Counted from the first letter of the stretch, positions 46,752 to 55,662 are shown. The stretch is DNA of 64,000 bases from Terriglobia bacterium (GCA_020073605.1 JAIQEW010000001.1:372001-436000), one strand, 5' to 3'. Program-made: numbers and translations. Notes: generated from the sequence alone by a model not told the origin.

Positions 46752-48359
46752 TCACGGCAGACTGAAAGCGACGAAGCAGTTGCCGGCGGCTCCGATCAGA
46801 TATTGTTTGCCATCGACTTCATATGTGATGGGATTTGATTCAGCACTCGTTCCGCCCACCGTAAATTGCCACAACAGCTTGCCATTTGCAGCGTCGAGCG
46901 CGAAGAAGTTTCCCTCGTCGCTAACGGCGAAGACAAGGCCGCCTGCAGTCGCGAGCGTGCTGGTCTCCGCCGGGGCAAGCATACGATACTCCCACTTCAA
47001 TTTGCCGGTCGTCACTTCCAGGGCGCGAATTGCGCCGTAGGACTCATCTGCGGGAAGACCATTTCGCCCGCCTCCACCGAAACTGGGAAAGTCCACCTTC
47101 GGCTCGCCTTTCACGAAATAGGAACCGACTTCACGAGCGGACACGTAGAACAGTTTCGTCTGCGGGCTGTAGGACGGGCTGCTCCAGTTCGTGCCTCCGT
47201 GGCCATCGGGAAAAACCAAATTCCCTTCGGGGGTCGGCTCCGTGTTGGGCAACACGATCGGCCGCCCTTTCGCGTCGAGGCCTTTGGCCCAAGTCTGCTT
47301 CACGAAGGGGACGCCGGTGACGAACTCGCCCGTCACACGATCGAGAACGTAATAGAATCCGTTGCGGTTCGCCAGCGCCAAAAGCTTTCTGGGTTTGCCG
47401 TCCACAGTCTCGTCGAACAGCACGGGAACCTGAATTGCGTCCCAATCGTGCGTGTCGTGGGGCGTGAACTGAAAATACCACTTCATCTTTCCCGCGTCGG
47501 GATCGATGGCAAGGATTGAGTTGGAGTACAGGTTGTCGCCTTCCCTGTTGCTGCCGTTGTACTGAGGAGCGGGATTTCCGGTAGTCCAATAGAGCAGGTT
47601 CAGCTCCGGGTCATAGGATCCGGTGCCCCACGTGCCGCCGCCGCTCGTGCCGGACATGTCTTTTCCCCACGTTTCCGAACCGGGCTCGCCCGGAGCTGGA
47701 ATCGTCCACACGCGCCAGAGCCGCTTGCCCGTCTTCGCGTCGTAGGCGTCCACGAAGCCGCGAATCCCAACGTCTCCTCCGGAAATCCCGACGATGACTT
47801 TTCCATCGAGCACCCGAGGCGCGGCCGTCATCGCATATCCCTGATTGTTATCGGCCACGTGGGTATCCCATCTCACGGCGCCTGTTGTGGCGTCGAGAGC
47901 GACCAGGTGCGCATCGAGCGTTTCCGCATAAACGGTATTGCCGAGAACTGCCACTCCGCGATTCGAACGGTGCACCCCAATGGTGTAAATCTTATCGGGA
48001 AGCTTGGGCGACCAGCTCCAGATCTTCGTGCCCAGGCGCGCATCGAGAGCAGTAACCGTGCTCAGCGGCTCCGTGACGTACATGATGCCGGAAGCCACAA
48101 CGGCAGATGACTCAAACGGTGGAAGAGGGTGGCTGGGCTGGTAAATCCAGGCCGGCTTGAGGCTATGAACATTTTCGCGGTTTATCTGCGTCAGCCTCGA
48201 AAACCGCTGCGACTGGTAATTGCCGCCGTACATCAGCCAATCTTGCGGCGCGGTATCGGCGTGCAGCAACTGTTCGTAGGACACACCTTGTGCGAATAAC
48301 TGCGCCGGCGCCGTCAGGAGTGAAGCCACGAACACCAGGGCGTAGAGGAAGGTTTTCAT
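46752..48359 (-). CDS. PQQ-dependent dehydrogenase-like beta-propeller quinoprotein
   Basis: Exported 535-residue protein with a signal peptide (about 1-24, ending LFAQ) and the eight-bladed propeller of PQQ alcohol dehydrogenases, with W-docking repeats such as LDARLGTKIWSW, YDAKTGKRLWRV and EVTTGKLKWEYRM. The catalytic region PHDTHDWDAIQVPVLF is present. The vicinal Cys-Cys above PQQ is replaced: IGVHRSNRGVAV stands where CCDxVNRG is usual. It probably oxidises an alcohol or aldehyde in the periplasm and passes electrons to the diheme cytochrome encoded just upstream (ATGA overlap). Confidence 0.88.
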   Translation of the reverse strand: MKTFLYALVFVASLLTAPAQLFAQGVSYEQLLHADTAPQDWLMYGGNYQSQRFSRLTQINRENVHSLKPAWIYQPSHPLPPFESSAVVASGIMYVTEPLSTVTALDARLGTKIWSWSPKLPDKIYTIGVHRSNRGVAVLGNTVYAETLDAHLVALDATTGAVRWDTHVADNNQGYAMTAAPRVLDGKVIVGISGGDVGIRGFVDAYDAKTGKRLWRVWTIPAPGEPGSETWGKDMSGTSGGGTWGTGSYDPELNLLYWTTGNPAPQYNGSNREGDNLYSNSILAIDPDAGKMKWYFQFTPHDTHDWDAIQVPVLFDETVDGKPRKLLALANRNGFYYVLDRVTGEFVTGVPFVKQTWAKGLDAKGRPIVLPNTEPTPEGNLVFPDGHGGTNWSSPSYSPQTKLFYVSAREVGSYFVKGEPKVDFPSFGGGGRNGLPADESYGAIRALEVTTGKLKWEYRMLAPAETSTLATAGGLVFAVSDEGNFFALDAANGKLLWQFTVGGTSAESNPITYEVDGKQYLIGAAGNCFVAFSLP

Positions 48360-49192
48360 TGTGCGCTCTTCAAACTCATAAGATAGGCCACCAGGTCATC
48401 CAGTTGCCCCGCGGACAAGGTGTCCTTGAAGCTCGGCATGAAACTTTTCCCGAGCTCTTTTTCCAGGGACCGCAGTTCAGGCTTCCACAATCCGTGAAAT
48501 CTTCCGCCGGCATCCTTCAGGACAATCGTGAACGAATCTTCACCGACGCGCATGCCTTCGACGACGCGCCCGTTCTTTTCGACAGCGCGGTACACCAAAT
48601 ATTGAGTCCACTTGTTGGCGCCGAAAGCGCCTTCTCCCACTTGGGGCAGATTCGCGCCGGGATCCAGCAATCTTGCCTTCAAGCCCGCAACTCCCCGCGT
48701 GGCGCCGACCCGGGTCAGCTCGGGTCCGATGCCGCCGCCCTGGCCGGCGATCATATGGCAAGCCGGGCAGCCGCTCGAGTTGTAGAGAGCTTTGCCCTTC
48801 TCGGGATCGCCCGTCGCCTTCCCGGAGGCGGTTGTGCTGTCCAACGTTCGGAGATAGGCCACGATGTTTGCTGCTTCTTTGTCCGATAGGGTGTAAGACG
48901 CCGGCATCGGAGTCCCTGGGATCCCTCTCCGGATGAAATCCTGCACTGCTCGATCGCCTAAGCTGGCTGGAACACCGCGAAGATTAGGACCGTCGCCGCC
49001 GCCGGCATCCGCTCCATGACACTGAGAGCAGTTCGTCTGAAATAGACGCTTGCCTTGCTCAAGATCGGCCGGAGCGGCCTGCGCAGCCGGCGATTCTTGG
49101 CCCATGGCCTGGGAAACGTGAAACCCATTCAGGGTTAGAGCCCACGCCAGGAAACCCAAAGCGACAAGCCGGAAGCACCTGATTGCACTCAT
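48356..49192 (-). CDS. Diheme c-type cytochrome
   Basis: A 278-residue exported cytochrome with a signal peptide (about 1-31) and two CxxCH sites: CSQCH near residue 57 and CPACH near 143. A methionine ligand candidate lies in GTPMPASYTLSD. The C-terminal region (KNGRVVEGMRVGEDSFTIVL) resembles the extra domain of cytochromes paired with PQQ dehydrogenases. It starts the operon, overlaps the quinoprotein gene by four bases and likely delivers electrons towards the oxidase. Confidence 0.9.
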   Translation of the reverse strand: MSAIRCFRLVALGFLAWALTLNGFHVSQAMGQESPAAQAAPADLEQGKRLFQTNCSQCHGADAGGGDGPNLRGVPASLGDRAVQDFIRRGIPGTPMPASYTLSDKEAANIVAYLRTLDSTTASGKATGDPEKGKALYNSSGCPACHMIAGQGGGIGPELTRVGATRGVAGLKARLLDPGANLPQVGEGAFGANKWTQYLVYRAVEKNGRVVEGMRVGEDSFTIVLKDAGGRFHGLWKPELRSLEKELGKSFMPSFKDTLSAGQLDDLVAYLMSLKSAQ

Positions 49193-49331
49193 ACAAGACT
49201 CCTCATGTTCACCCTTTGCCTCTCAGCGTGCTTCGTGTTGCAAACGGAAACTAGCATCATCCTCCGGCGCGCGTCAACGGCGCGACGAGCGAAGAATGCC
49301 GCGCTAAAGGCCGCGGCGCTACATAAGCACC
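49193..49331. other. Spacer with a GCGCTAC-type dispersed repeat
   Basis: Promoter region of the cytochrome c operon. At about 49292-49322 it contains a CGCGCTAAAGGCCGCGGCGC segment of the same family as CCGGGCTAAAGGACCCGGCG at about 44528-44547. No gene is seen. Confidence 0.5.
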
Positions 49332-50045
49332 TTACCGGCCGAAAACCTGCTTCAAGAGGCTCGTGGTTTGCGCGGCAGGGTCTTTGCGAATCTTGGTCTC
49401 CTGCTGACCCAGCACGTAGAACAATCCGTTGAGCGCCTGAGAGACAACGTAGTTGGTGATGTCGAGATTCGGGCTGTTCATGAACGGAATCTGCTGCGCC
49501 TGGCCGACGAGCGCCTTGTACTGCTTTGTGACGCTGTTCTGATCCATCGTTTTTTCGACGATGGGACGAAACGCCGTGGTGAGCTGCGGCGTGGTCTTCT
49601 GCTTGAAGTAATCCGTGGCCGCCGTGTCTCCGCCGGAGAGGATTTTGCGCGCGTCGTCGAAGCTCATGGCCAGAATCGCATCGATGAAAATCTTCTTCGC
49701 CGCGGGAGCAGCCGCTTCGGCCGACCGGTTCATGCTGAGGACAAAATCGTCTATCTTCGGCCCGTAGCCCACGGCGCGGAGCCCTTTTTCGAGCGGGCGC
49801 ATATTCTTGGGCATGAGGATCTTGATGGCCTGGTTGCCGAAATAGCCGTCAGGCCGGCCCGTGAGCTTCACGGCGTTGGTCGCGCCGACCTTTAGAGCTT
49901 CCGTGAGCCCCGAGGCAATTTTCGAATCGCTCAGGCCGCTTTGACTCCCCAAACCCAATTGCTTCGTGATTTGATCGACCTGGGCAGAAGTAGATATCGA
50001 GCACAACAACAAAACTGCGCCGAGGGTAATTCCGCGAGTGGTCAT
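49332..50045 (-). CDS. DUF4197 domain-containing exported protein
   Basis: A 237-residue protein with a signal peptide (about 1-21) and an all-helical DUF4197 domain. Typical segments are [53 protein letters not shown] and the C-terminal [11 protein letters not shown]. The function is unknown. It is monocistronic and ends 140 bases from the cytochrome c gene start. Confidence 0.92.
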   Translation of the reverse strand: MTTRGITLGAVLLLCSISTSAQVDQITKQLGLGSQSGLSDSKIASGLTEALKVGATNAVKLTGRPDGYFGNQAIKILMPKNMRPLEKGLRAVGYGPKIDDFVLSMNRSAEAAAPAAKKIFIDAILAMSFDDARKILSGGDTAATDYFKQKTTPQLTTAFRPIVEKTMDQNSVTKQYKALVGQAQQIPFMNSPNLDITNYVVSQALNGLFYVLGQQETKIRKDPAAQTTSLLKQVFGR

Positions 50046-50254
50046 GTTCTCGCTCCTTTGGGGGCGCTGTCTCTTATGGCGAGGATGTTACAGCAGTTCG
50101 AGCCGGCGGGGATGTTTGGCCCTACGAGGGACAAGGCCGGCCCACCTTCCGCCAGAAAACGGCGGACGCGCACTTCGCGGAAGGTGGCCGCTACGAAGGC
50201 AAAAGCAGGAGCACAGACAAGAGTGTCTGTGCCACGCAAGCAGCAGGTGATGGG
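50046..50254. repeat. Repeat-filled spacer (hairpin copy 3 and relatives)
   Basis: Contains a third copy of the GACAAGAGTGTCTGT palindrome (50211-50232) and a CGGCGGACGCGCACTTCGCG segment matching those in the 43-45 kb cluster. No gene is supported in it. Confidence 0.65.
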
Positions 50255-50434
50255 TCAGGCGCTCTCTTTGCCTTCGTCGTGCAAGGGGTTTGCCTGGTGC
50301 ACTTCGCGGCAATCGTGGCAGACGGGCATTTCGCAGAAATCGCAAATTTCGACGTGCGCCGAGCAGAAGTACTGGAGGCATTCGGCGCACCGCTTGTCAG
50401 CGTTGTGTGAGCATCCGGAGCTGGAACATTTCAT
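50255..50434 (-). CDS. 59-residue Cys/His-rich zinc-finger protein
   Basis: A short gene with 12 potential zinc ligands: Cys at 3, 8, 16, 19, 24, 31, 34, 39 and 42, and His at 27, 40 and 47. The order C-x4-C-x7-C-x2-C-x4-C-x2-H-x3-C-x2-C resembles B-box or AN1-type double zinc fingers (KRCAECLQYFCSAH, then ICDFCEMPVCHDC). Similar tiny B-box-like proteins occur in bacteria without known function. The ATG at 50434 and TGA at 50255 bound it; it is 104 bases downstream of the alcohol dehydrogenase gene on the same strand. Confidence 0.7.
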   Translation of the reverse strand: MKCSSSGCSHNADKRCAECLQYFCSAHVEICDFCEMPVCHDCREVHQANPLHDEGKESA

Positions 50435-50538
50435 GAGTCGATGCTACATGGACGTTCGGCGCGGAGTCCATGGAAAAGAATTGACGATGCACGGGCGTGC
50501 CGGTTTCGATGAACGCAAAATCGAGGGGAGAGATTCGA

Positions 50539-51549
50539 TCACATCGTGATGACGATCTTGCCGACGAAGTTGCCGGAGGCCTGGAGGTGGAAGGCGTCGG
50601 CGGCCTGGTCGAATGGGAAGGATTTTCCTATGACGGGCTTGATGCCGTTGACCTCGATGGCCTGAATCAACTGCTCGAGGCTGGCGCGGTGGCCGACGCC
50701 GATGCCGTGCAGGCTGGCGCTCTTGAACATCAGGTCGTGCGGGTCGGCGCTGCCCTCGCGTCCGGAGAGCACGCCGATCAGCGCGACCTTGCCGCCCCAG
50801 GCGACGCTCCGCATGGAGCGCTGGAGCGTGCCGATGCCGCCATTTTCGATCACGCAATCGACGCCGCGCCCATCCGTGAGCGCGAGTACTTCCTTTTCCC
50901 AGTCGGGATGCGTTTTGTAATTCACCCCGTCGGAGGCGCCCAAGGCGCGGGCGCGCACGATTTTTTCGTCGCTCGACGACGTGACGATCACGCATGCACC
51001 GGCCGCGCGCGCGAATTGCAGCGCGAACATCGAGACGCCGCCCGTGCCGAGGCAGAGTACCGTGTCGCCCGGCTTGATGCGCGTGCCGGCGAGCATCAGC
51101 GCGTTCCAGGCGGTGGGGCCGGCGCAGGGCAGCGTTGCCGCTTCTTCATAGGAGAGGCTTCTCGGCATGGCGACCCAGCCGTCTTCATGCAGCGAAATGT
51201 ATTCGGCGAGAGTGCCATCGAGCGGAGCGCCCAGCGCGGAGCGGTTCTTGGGAGGCAGTCCGTCGATCCAGATCTGGAAGAAAGTGGGGATCACGCGGTC
51301 GCCGACTTTGAAACGCGTGACGCCCGGGCCGACGGCGACCACGTCGCCCGCGCCGTCGGAGCAGGGAATCGTGTCGTGGTCGAGATTGTAGCGATAGGAT
51401 CCCACAATGATGGCGTGATCGCGGTAATTGAGCGCGGCGGCGCGGATGCGGACGAGGACTTCGTTCGGCCCCGGTTTCGGCTCGGGCCTCTCCGTGCGGC
51501 GAAGGCCTTCGAGGCCAGTTGGGATCTTCGGTATTTCGTAAACTTTCAT
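50539..51549 (-). CDS. Medium-chain (zinc-type family) alcohol dehydrogenase / quinone oxidoreductase-like
   Basis: NAD(P)-dependent MDR enzyme of 336 residues. The N-terminal GroES-like domain has NYRDHAIIVGSYR and CSDGAGDVVAVGPGV. The Rossmann motif is LCLGTGGVSMFALQFARAAG. The usual catalytic Cys/His zinc ligands and the structural four-Cys lobe are not evident, so it may act without zinc, as quinone oxidoreductases do. Substrate unknown. It lies 31 bases after the tannase-like gene on the same strand, a possible two-gene unit. Confidence 0.9.
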   Translation of the reverse strand: MKVYEIPKIPTGLEGLRRTERPEPKPGPNEVLVRIRAAALNYRDHAIIVGSYRYNLDHDTIPCSDGAGDVVAVGPGVTRFKVGDRVIPTFFQIWIDGLPPKNRSALGAPLDGTLAEYISLHEDGWVAMPRSLSYEEAATLPCAGPTAWNALMLAGTRIKPGDTVLCLGTGGVSMFALQFARAAGACVIVTSSSDEKIVRARALGASDGVNYKTHPDWEKEVLALTDGRGVDCVIENGGIGTLQRSMRSVAWGGKVALIGVLSGREGSADPHDLMFKSASLHGIGVGHRASLEQLIQAIEVNGIKPVIGKSFPFDQAADAFHLQASGNFVGKIVITM

Positions 51550-51580
51550 TTGGCCTCGACGAGTATCAGAGTTGCCGTGC

Positions 51581-53158
51581 TCACCACTTCGGATTGCCGC
51601 AAGTGAAGTTGGCGGCGTCCGTCGCGTCGCCGGCGCCCTTGTAGATGGCGGCCTGCGGATAGGGGCACGCCGGATGCGTGCGGTCCACGACGCCCGCGAC
51701 TTTGTGCGTCGTGATGATCTTGTCCGGGGCGATGCTGGTCTCGCGCCATTTCATGACCACGTCGAGCGCATCGAACGCGCCTTCGTTCAATGTGCCGAAG
51801 CCGGAACACATCCCCATCCCCGAGACCATGAAGAGGCGGGCGAAATCGCGCGTCTCCTTCGTGTCTCCCATGGTCGCCAGCACGCTCGTGTAATAGTCCA
51901 CCAGGCTGCGCGGAGGAATGGCCGTCTCCTCCCAGGATTGGTACATGAGCAGCTTTCCGCCGTGCGCCTTGAAAGCGCTCAAGTCCGGATTGTGCGAGTC
52001 CACCACAGCGCCGTACTTCGACTCGGCGAGTTTTGTGGCGCGGTCCGCATCAAACATATGAAAATCCCATTTGGGATCTTCGAAGACGATGTTCTTGATA
52101 AACGCGTTGTTGAGGCTCAGCGGCTCGGGACCCGCGATCATGACGCCCCAGCCCAGCTCGCTGCCCGGTTCGAAGCCCGGGTAGATCTGCTTTCCGTCGG
52201 CGAACTTCGCTCCTTCATAAATCCTTTTCGCGGTTTCGACCTGCGGCGCCGTAAGGCAGGAGGCCAAATCCGCCTTCCCCGGGCACTGGATGGTCTGGGG
52301 ATCGAAGTGGCAACGCGTGGGGACATCGATGAAGCCGTCGCGAACGCCGTCGAGGGCGTCGCAGGCGTCGAGCGCGGCGCGGTGGATCACGGGATACTTG
52401 CTGGGAGGAATGTAACCAGGGCCCTTGACTCCGTCCTTTACGTTGACCCACGCGAGGTATTCCGAGCCCGGCTGAAGATGCGTGATGTAGTAGGCGGGAT
52501 CGCCCGCGGCGATTCCGTCATAGTCGTTCGGATATTTCTGCGCCTCGGTGAGCGCCTGATTGCCGCCTTCGTGGCAACTGCTCCAGAACGAGAGCTTCTG
52601 GGGCTTGCCGTAGTAGGCCAGGATCAACTGCTTGGCGGCGACGGATGTTTCGTGAACCGCGCGGTGTCCCCAGTCCGCCACTTTTTCGGGATGGCCGATG
52701 GCCCAGGCGTCGGGTGCCTCGCTGGCCGCATCGAGGTGGCCTGTATCGGTGGACGCAGCAGCGGACCCGCGCGAAACCTCTCTTGCCAATCCTCCAAAAC
52801 GGACATCTCCGATGAATCCGGGATTTCCGATGCCGATATACCTGTCATTCCAGTTGGCGGGAATCGGCAGCCAGACCTCGAAGCCGATGTGCGAGTCGCT
52901 CGTCGGCGCGGAGAATCCGACGACGCGGCAGAAGGGAACCGAGACCTTCATGCCGGGAGGAGTGCCGAAGCGCCCTGGAGTGCTGGGAACCTCGAAATCC
53001 GGCGGCGGGCTGATCGCCGTCGCGGACGTAACCGTGACGTTGGGTATTTTCAGGGACGCGAGGCCTTCGCAGGATTGCTGCGCCGACGCGGGCGCGGGGA
53101 CGAAAAAGAATGCAATCAACACCGCGAGAAAAAGAAGTACGGGCAAACGATCTCTCAT
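51581..53158 (-). CDS. Tannase/feruloyl esterase family protein with altered nucleophile motif
   Basis: Exported alpha/beta hydrolase of 525 residues; signal peptide about 1-26 (LPVLLFLAVLIAFFFVPAPA). Family segments are FEVWLPIPANWNDRYIGIG, GGNQALTEAQKYPNDYDGI, DGVRDGFIDVPTRC and C-terminal DVVMKWRETSIAPDKI. The nucleophile elbow, usually GCSxGG, reads SSCHEGG, so the catalytic Ser is His here. It may be inactive, use another residue, or belong to a divergent subfamily. Such enzymes hydrolyse plant phenolic esters. Confidence 0.85.
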   Translation of the reverse strand: MRDRLPVLLFLAVLIAFFFVPAPASAQQSCEGLASLKIPNVTVTSATAISPPPDFEVPSTPGRFGTPPGMKVSVPFCRVVGFSAPTSDSHIGFEVWLPIPANWNDRYIGIGNPGFIGDVRFGGLAREVSRGSAAASTDTGHLDAASEAPDAWAIGHPEKVADWGHRAVHETSVAAKQLILAYYGKPQKLSFWSSCHEGGNQALTEAQKYPNDYDGIAAGDPAYYITHLQPGSEYLAWVNVKDGVKGPGYIPPSKYPVIHRAALDACDALDGVRDGFIDVPTRCHFDPQTIQCPGKADLASCLTAPQVETAKRIYEGAKFADGKQIYPGFEPGSELGWGVMIAGPEPLSLNNAFIKNIVFEDPKWDFHMFDADRATKLAESKYGAVVDSHNPDLSAFKAHGGKLLMYQSWEETAIPPRSLVDYYTSVLATMGDTKETRDFARLFMVSGMGMCSGFGTLNEGAFDALDVVMKWRETSIAPDKIITTHKVAGVVDRTHPACPYPQAAIYKGAGDATDAANFTCGNPKW

Positions 53159-53540
53159 GCGAGGGCCTCCCGGCGTGGGGGTGCTGATCGGTTCGTTTTC
53201 AAATTGCGCGTTGGCCGACTCCAGCCGCGATCACTTCTTTCGGCGGCGGATTATACACCCGTTCTTTGGGCGGCAGGGCTGGCAGCGCCCGATAGGGCAG
53301 CGCACGGACATCCTATTGCCTGCACGGGCCGCGGCATTCTGACAACCCTTCGTCCACGAGATTTGCCGTCCGTCCGGACAGGAGGGTGGCTGCGGGGCCA
53401 GCCCGCGCACTGGCCAGCGGGGTCTTGCCACATTGTGTGCGTCCAGCGGATTGGGCGTGGCGGTGGGAGTCGAAACGGTCTAACCTTTTTGGACGGGCCC
53501 TTCAGCGATCTTGGTGGCCCGCAGGTCCGGAGCGATTTCC
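53159..53540. other. Intergenic region between divergent tannase-like and crotonase genes
   Basis: No convincing gene, repeat or RNA element is seen in these 382 bases. It must hold promoters for the tannase-like gene and the crotonase. Short Cys-rich frames on the minus strand lack ribosome sites and are not supported. Confidence 0.4.
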
Positions 53541-54377
53541 ATGACCCTTGAGGGGCGCGCAGCAGCCGTAGAGGTGCTCGGAACACTGGCGCTGGTGCCG
53601 CCAAAGCTCGAAGAATTCCAGTTCGTGAAGGTGAAAGTCGAGGGAGAGATCGCGCGGCTCACGCTCGATCGCCCCGATCACAACCTGTTGAACGAGCGGA
53701 TGCTGGCGGAACTCGCGGCGGGAATCAGCACGCTGGGCGAGCGCAACGAAATCAAACTGATCATTCTCGATTCCGCCGGAAAGACGTTCTGCGGCGGGAT
53801 CGAAATCGGGGAGTACACGCAGCGGCGCGTGTTTCAACTGCTCGACGCGTTCCACGGGGCGTTCGCGGCGATGCTGGATGCGTCGAAGCCGGTGCTGGTG
53901 GTTGTCAACGGGCCGGCGTTCGGCGGCGGCGCGGAGCTGGCGGCGCTGGGCGATCTCGTGATCGCGACTCCGAAGGCGCGATTCGCGCAGCCGGAAATCA
54001 AGCTCGGAGTGTTTCCGCCGCTGGCCGCAGCGGTCCTTCCCTACCTCATTGGACCGAAGCACGCGCTCGAACTCGTGCTGACGGGCGAAACGATGTCCGC
54101 CGAGCGCGCGCGGGAACTCGGCATGGTCAACTGGGTGGTGCCCGAAGACGAGCTGAAGAAGAAAGTGGATGAGGTGGCCGCGAAGGTGACGGCCCAGTCC
54201 GCTCCCGTGCTGACCATGGCGAAGAAGGCCATCCAGGCCAGCCTGGGACTGCCGCTGCGCGACGGCGTCCGCAACTCGATGAAGGTGTTTCTCAACGAAC
54301 TCGCCGAACTCGAAGATTCGCAGGAAGGCTTACGCGCTCTCGTTGAGAAGCGCGCCCCGAAGTGGAAGAACCGCTGA
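53541..54377 (+). CDS. Enoyl-CoA hydratase/isomerase family, cyclohexadienyl-CoA hydratase-like
   Basis: Crotonase-fold protein of 278 residues. Oxyanion-hole segments are KTFCGGIEIGEY and NGPAFGGGAELAAL. The block RFAQPEIKLGVFPPLAAAVL followed by LTGETMSAERARELGMVN is closer to cyclohexa-1,5-diene-1-carbonyl-CoA hydratases (benzoyl-CoA degradation) than to fatty-acid enoyl-CoA hydratases. No other anaerobic aromatic genes are in the window, so the substrate is uncertain. The ATG at 53541 has GGAG about eight bases upstream. Confidence 0.85.
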   Translation: MTLEGRAAAVEVLGTLALVPPKLEEFQFVKVKVEGEIARLTLDRPDHNLLNERMLAELAAGISTLGERNEIKLIILDSAGKTFCGGIEIGEYTQRRVFQLLDAFHGAFAAMLDASKPVLVVVNGPAFGGGAELAALGDLVIATPKARFAQPEIKLGVFPPLAAAVLPYLIGPKHALELVLTGETMSAERARELGMVNWVVPEDELKKKVDEVAAKVTAQSAPVLTMAKKAIQASLGLPLRDGVRNSMKVFLNELAELEDSQEGLRALVEKRAPKWKNR

Positions 54378-54449
54378 GCGGAATCTTCACGACAGCCGGC
54401 ACCGATTGACACGATCTCGCGCACGGCTTACACTCGCGTTCGACAACTA

Positions 54450-54565
54450 AACTGGTTTTGGTAGTGGGAAGGCCGTGAAAATCGGCCACGGTCCCGCCAC
54501 TGTGATCGGCACGCGCTGCGAGTGCGGCGCAAGGCCGAAAGTCAGGTGACCTACCGGAGCCAGTC
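54450..54565 (+). promoter_or_regulatory. Cobalamin riboswitch 1 (upstream of btuF-btuC-btuD)
   Basis: The sequence has the conserved cobalamin aptamer blocks: GGGAAGGCCGTGAAAATCGG, CGGTCCCGCCACTGTGA (B12 box) and GGCCGAAAGTCAGGTGACCT. The outer helix can pair ACTGG (54451) with CCAGT (54560). It lies about 85 bases upstream of the btuF start and is followed by an intrinsic terminator. Expected effect: adenosylcobalamin or a related cobalamin lowers expression of the importer. Confidence 0.92.
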
Positions 54566-54602
54566 GAAGCTGACACTCTTCGCGAGAGAGGGTGTGGCGA
54601 TG

Positions 54603-54630
54603 AGCCTCGCTATTCTCGCGAGGCTTTTTT
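54603..54630 (+). terminator. Intrinsic terminator, expression platform of riboswitch 1
   Basis: Stem AGCCTCGC (54603-54610) / GCGAGGCT (54618-54625) with a 7-base loop, directly followed by six T (54625-54630), just upstream of the btuF ribosome site. The position between aptamer and start codon indicates transcriptional control. Confidence 0.88.
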
Positions 54631-54648
54631 GTTGGAGATGAGGAATTG

Positions 54649-55662
54649 ATGCGAGCCCGGCACTTCGGATTTGTCGCCGCAGCGATTATGGGCGCTCTCA
54701 CTGCGAGCGCTGCGCCGCGGGCTTTCGCCGAGCCGGATACGCGCCGCGTCGTCACCGACGATGTGGGGCGCGAAGTAAAGATCCCCGCCGAGGTGAAGCG
54801 GATCGTGACGCTCGCGCCGAACTTGACGGAGACGGTGTTCGCGCTGGGACTCGGCGACCGGCTCGCGGGAGATACGGACTATTGCGACACGCCGCCGGAA
54901 GCAAAATCGAAGCCCCACGTGGGCAATCCGCAGAATCCGAGCCTCGAAGCGATCGTGGCGCTGCACCCTGACCTGGTGCTCGCGACGACTTCGATCAATC
55001 GCGTCGCGACGGCGGACGAGCTCGAGCGCCTGGGCATCGCTGTGTACACGAGCAATGGTGACACGCAGACCGTTCTCGGCATGCTCGACTCGATTGGACG
55101 GATGGCGGAGCTGATGGGCGCGGGGCAGCACGGCGCAGAGGTTGTCGAGCAGATGCGGCAGAGGCTCGATGCGCTGCACGCGCGGCTCGCGGACCGGCCG
55201 GCGGTCCACGTGCTGTTCGTGGTGTGGGAGCAGCCGCTGATCACGATCGGGCAGAACACGTTCATCGCCGACGCGCTGCGCTGGGCCGGAGCCGAATCGG
55301 TGGTGCTGTCGAAACAGAATTGGCCGCAACTGAGCATCGAGGAAGTGGTCCGGCTGCAACCGGATTACATCGTTTTCACCGGGGGGCATGACGGAGCGGC
55401 CGCAACGGAGCTCGCGGAACTGCGCTCGCGCCCGGTGTGGAGAGACCTCGACGCCGTGGTGACGGGACACGTTGTGGACGTGAGCGAGGAAGCTGTGCGG
55501 CCCTCGCCGGGGCTGGTAGATGCGATCGAGCAGCTCGCGCACGAAGTGCATCCGGAAGTGTTTTCGCAAAAGAGCGAAATTCAAGATATCGAGTCCGTAG
55601 GGGCGGGTTTGAAACCCGCCCCTACGACCGGCTGCGGGAGGCTAACTCCGTGCGCCCGCTGA
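54649..55662 (+). CDS. btuF: Cobalamin ABC transporter substrate-binding protein
   Basis: Periplasmic binding protein of 337 residues with a signal peptide (about 1-26). The fold begins TDDVGREVKIPAEVKRIVTLAPNLTETVFALG and includes VALHPDLVLATT and SVVLSKQNWPQLSIEEVVRL, typical of vitamin B12/iron-complex binding proteins. The ATG at 54649 follows GAGGAATTG. The last ~22 residues (VGAGLKPAPTTGCGRLTPCA) are encoded by a perfect palindromic repeat that has run into the gene. The riboswitch upstream and btuC/btuD downstream define the substrate as cobalamin. Confidence 0.92.
   Translation: MRARHFGFVAAAIMGALTASAAPRAFAEPDTRRVVTDDVGREVKIPAEVKRIVTLAPNLTETVFALGLGDRLAGDTDYCDTPPEAKSKPHVGNPQNPSLEAIVALHPDLVLATTSINRVATADELERLGIAVYTSNGDTQTVLGMLDSIGRMAELMGAGQHGAEVVEQMRQRLDALHARLADRPAVHVLFVVWEQPLITIGQNTFIADALRWAGAESVVLSKQNWPQLSIEEVVRLQPDYIVFTGGHDGAAATELAELRSRPVWRDLDAVVTGHVVDVSEEAVRPSPGLVDAIEQLAHEVHPEVFSQKSEIQDIESVGAGLKPAPTTGCGRLTPCAR
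55597..55625. repeat. 29-bp perfect palindrome inside the 3' end of btuF
   Basis: A 14-bp perfect stem (GTAGGGGCGGGTTT and its complement) with a one-base loop. It encodes VGAGLKPAPT in frame, a peptide seen at the ends of unrelated proteins where this kind of repeat inserts. It sits 25 bases upstream of the btuC start. Confidence 0.8.

Noticed and set aside
53231..53431. A short Cys-rich minus-strand frame in the tannase/crotonase spacer.
   Set aside because: No ribosome site, irregular Cys spacing, and composition typical of antisense GC-rich DNA.
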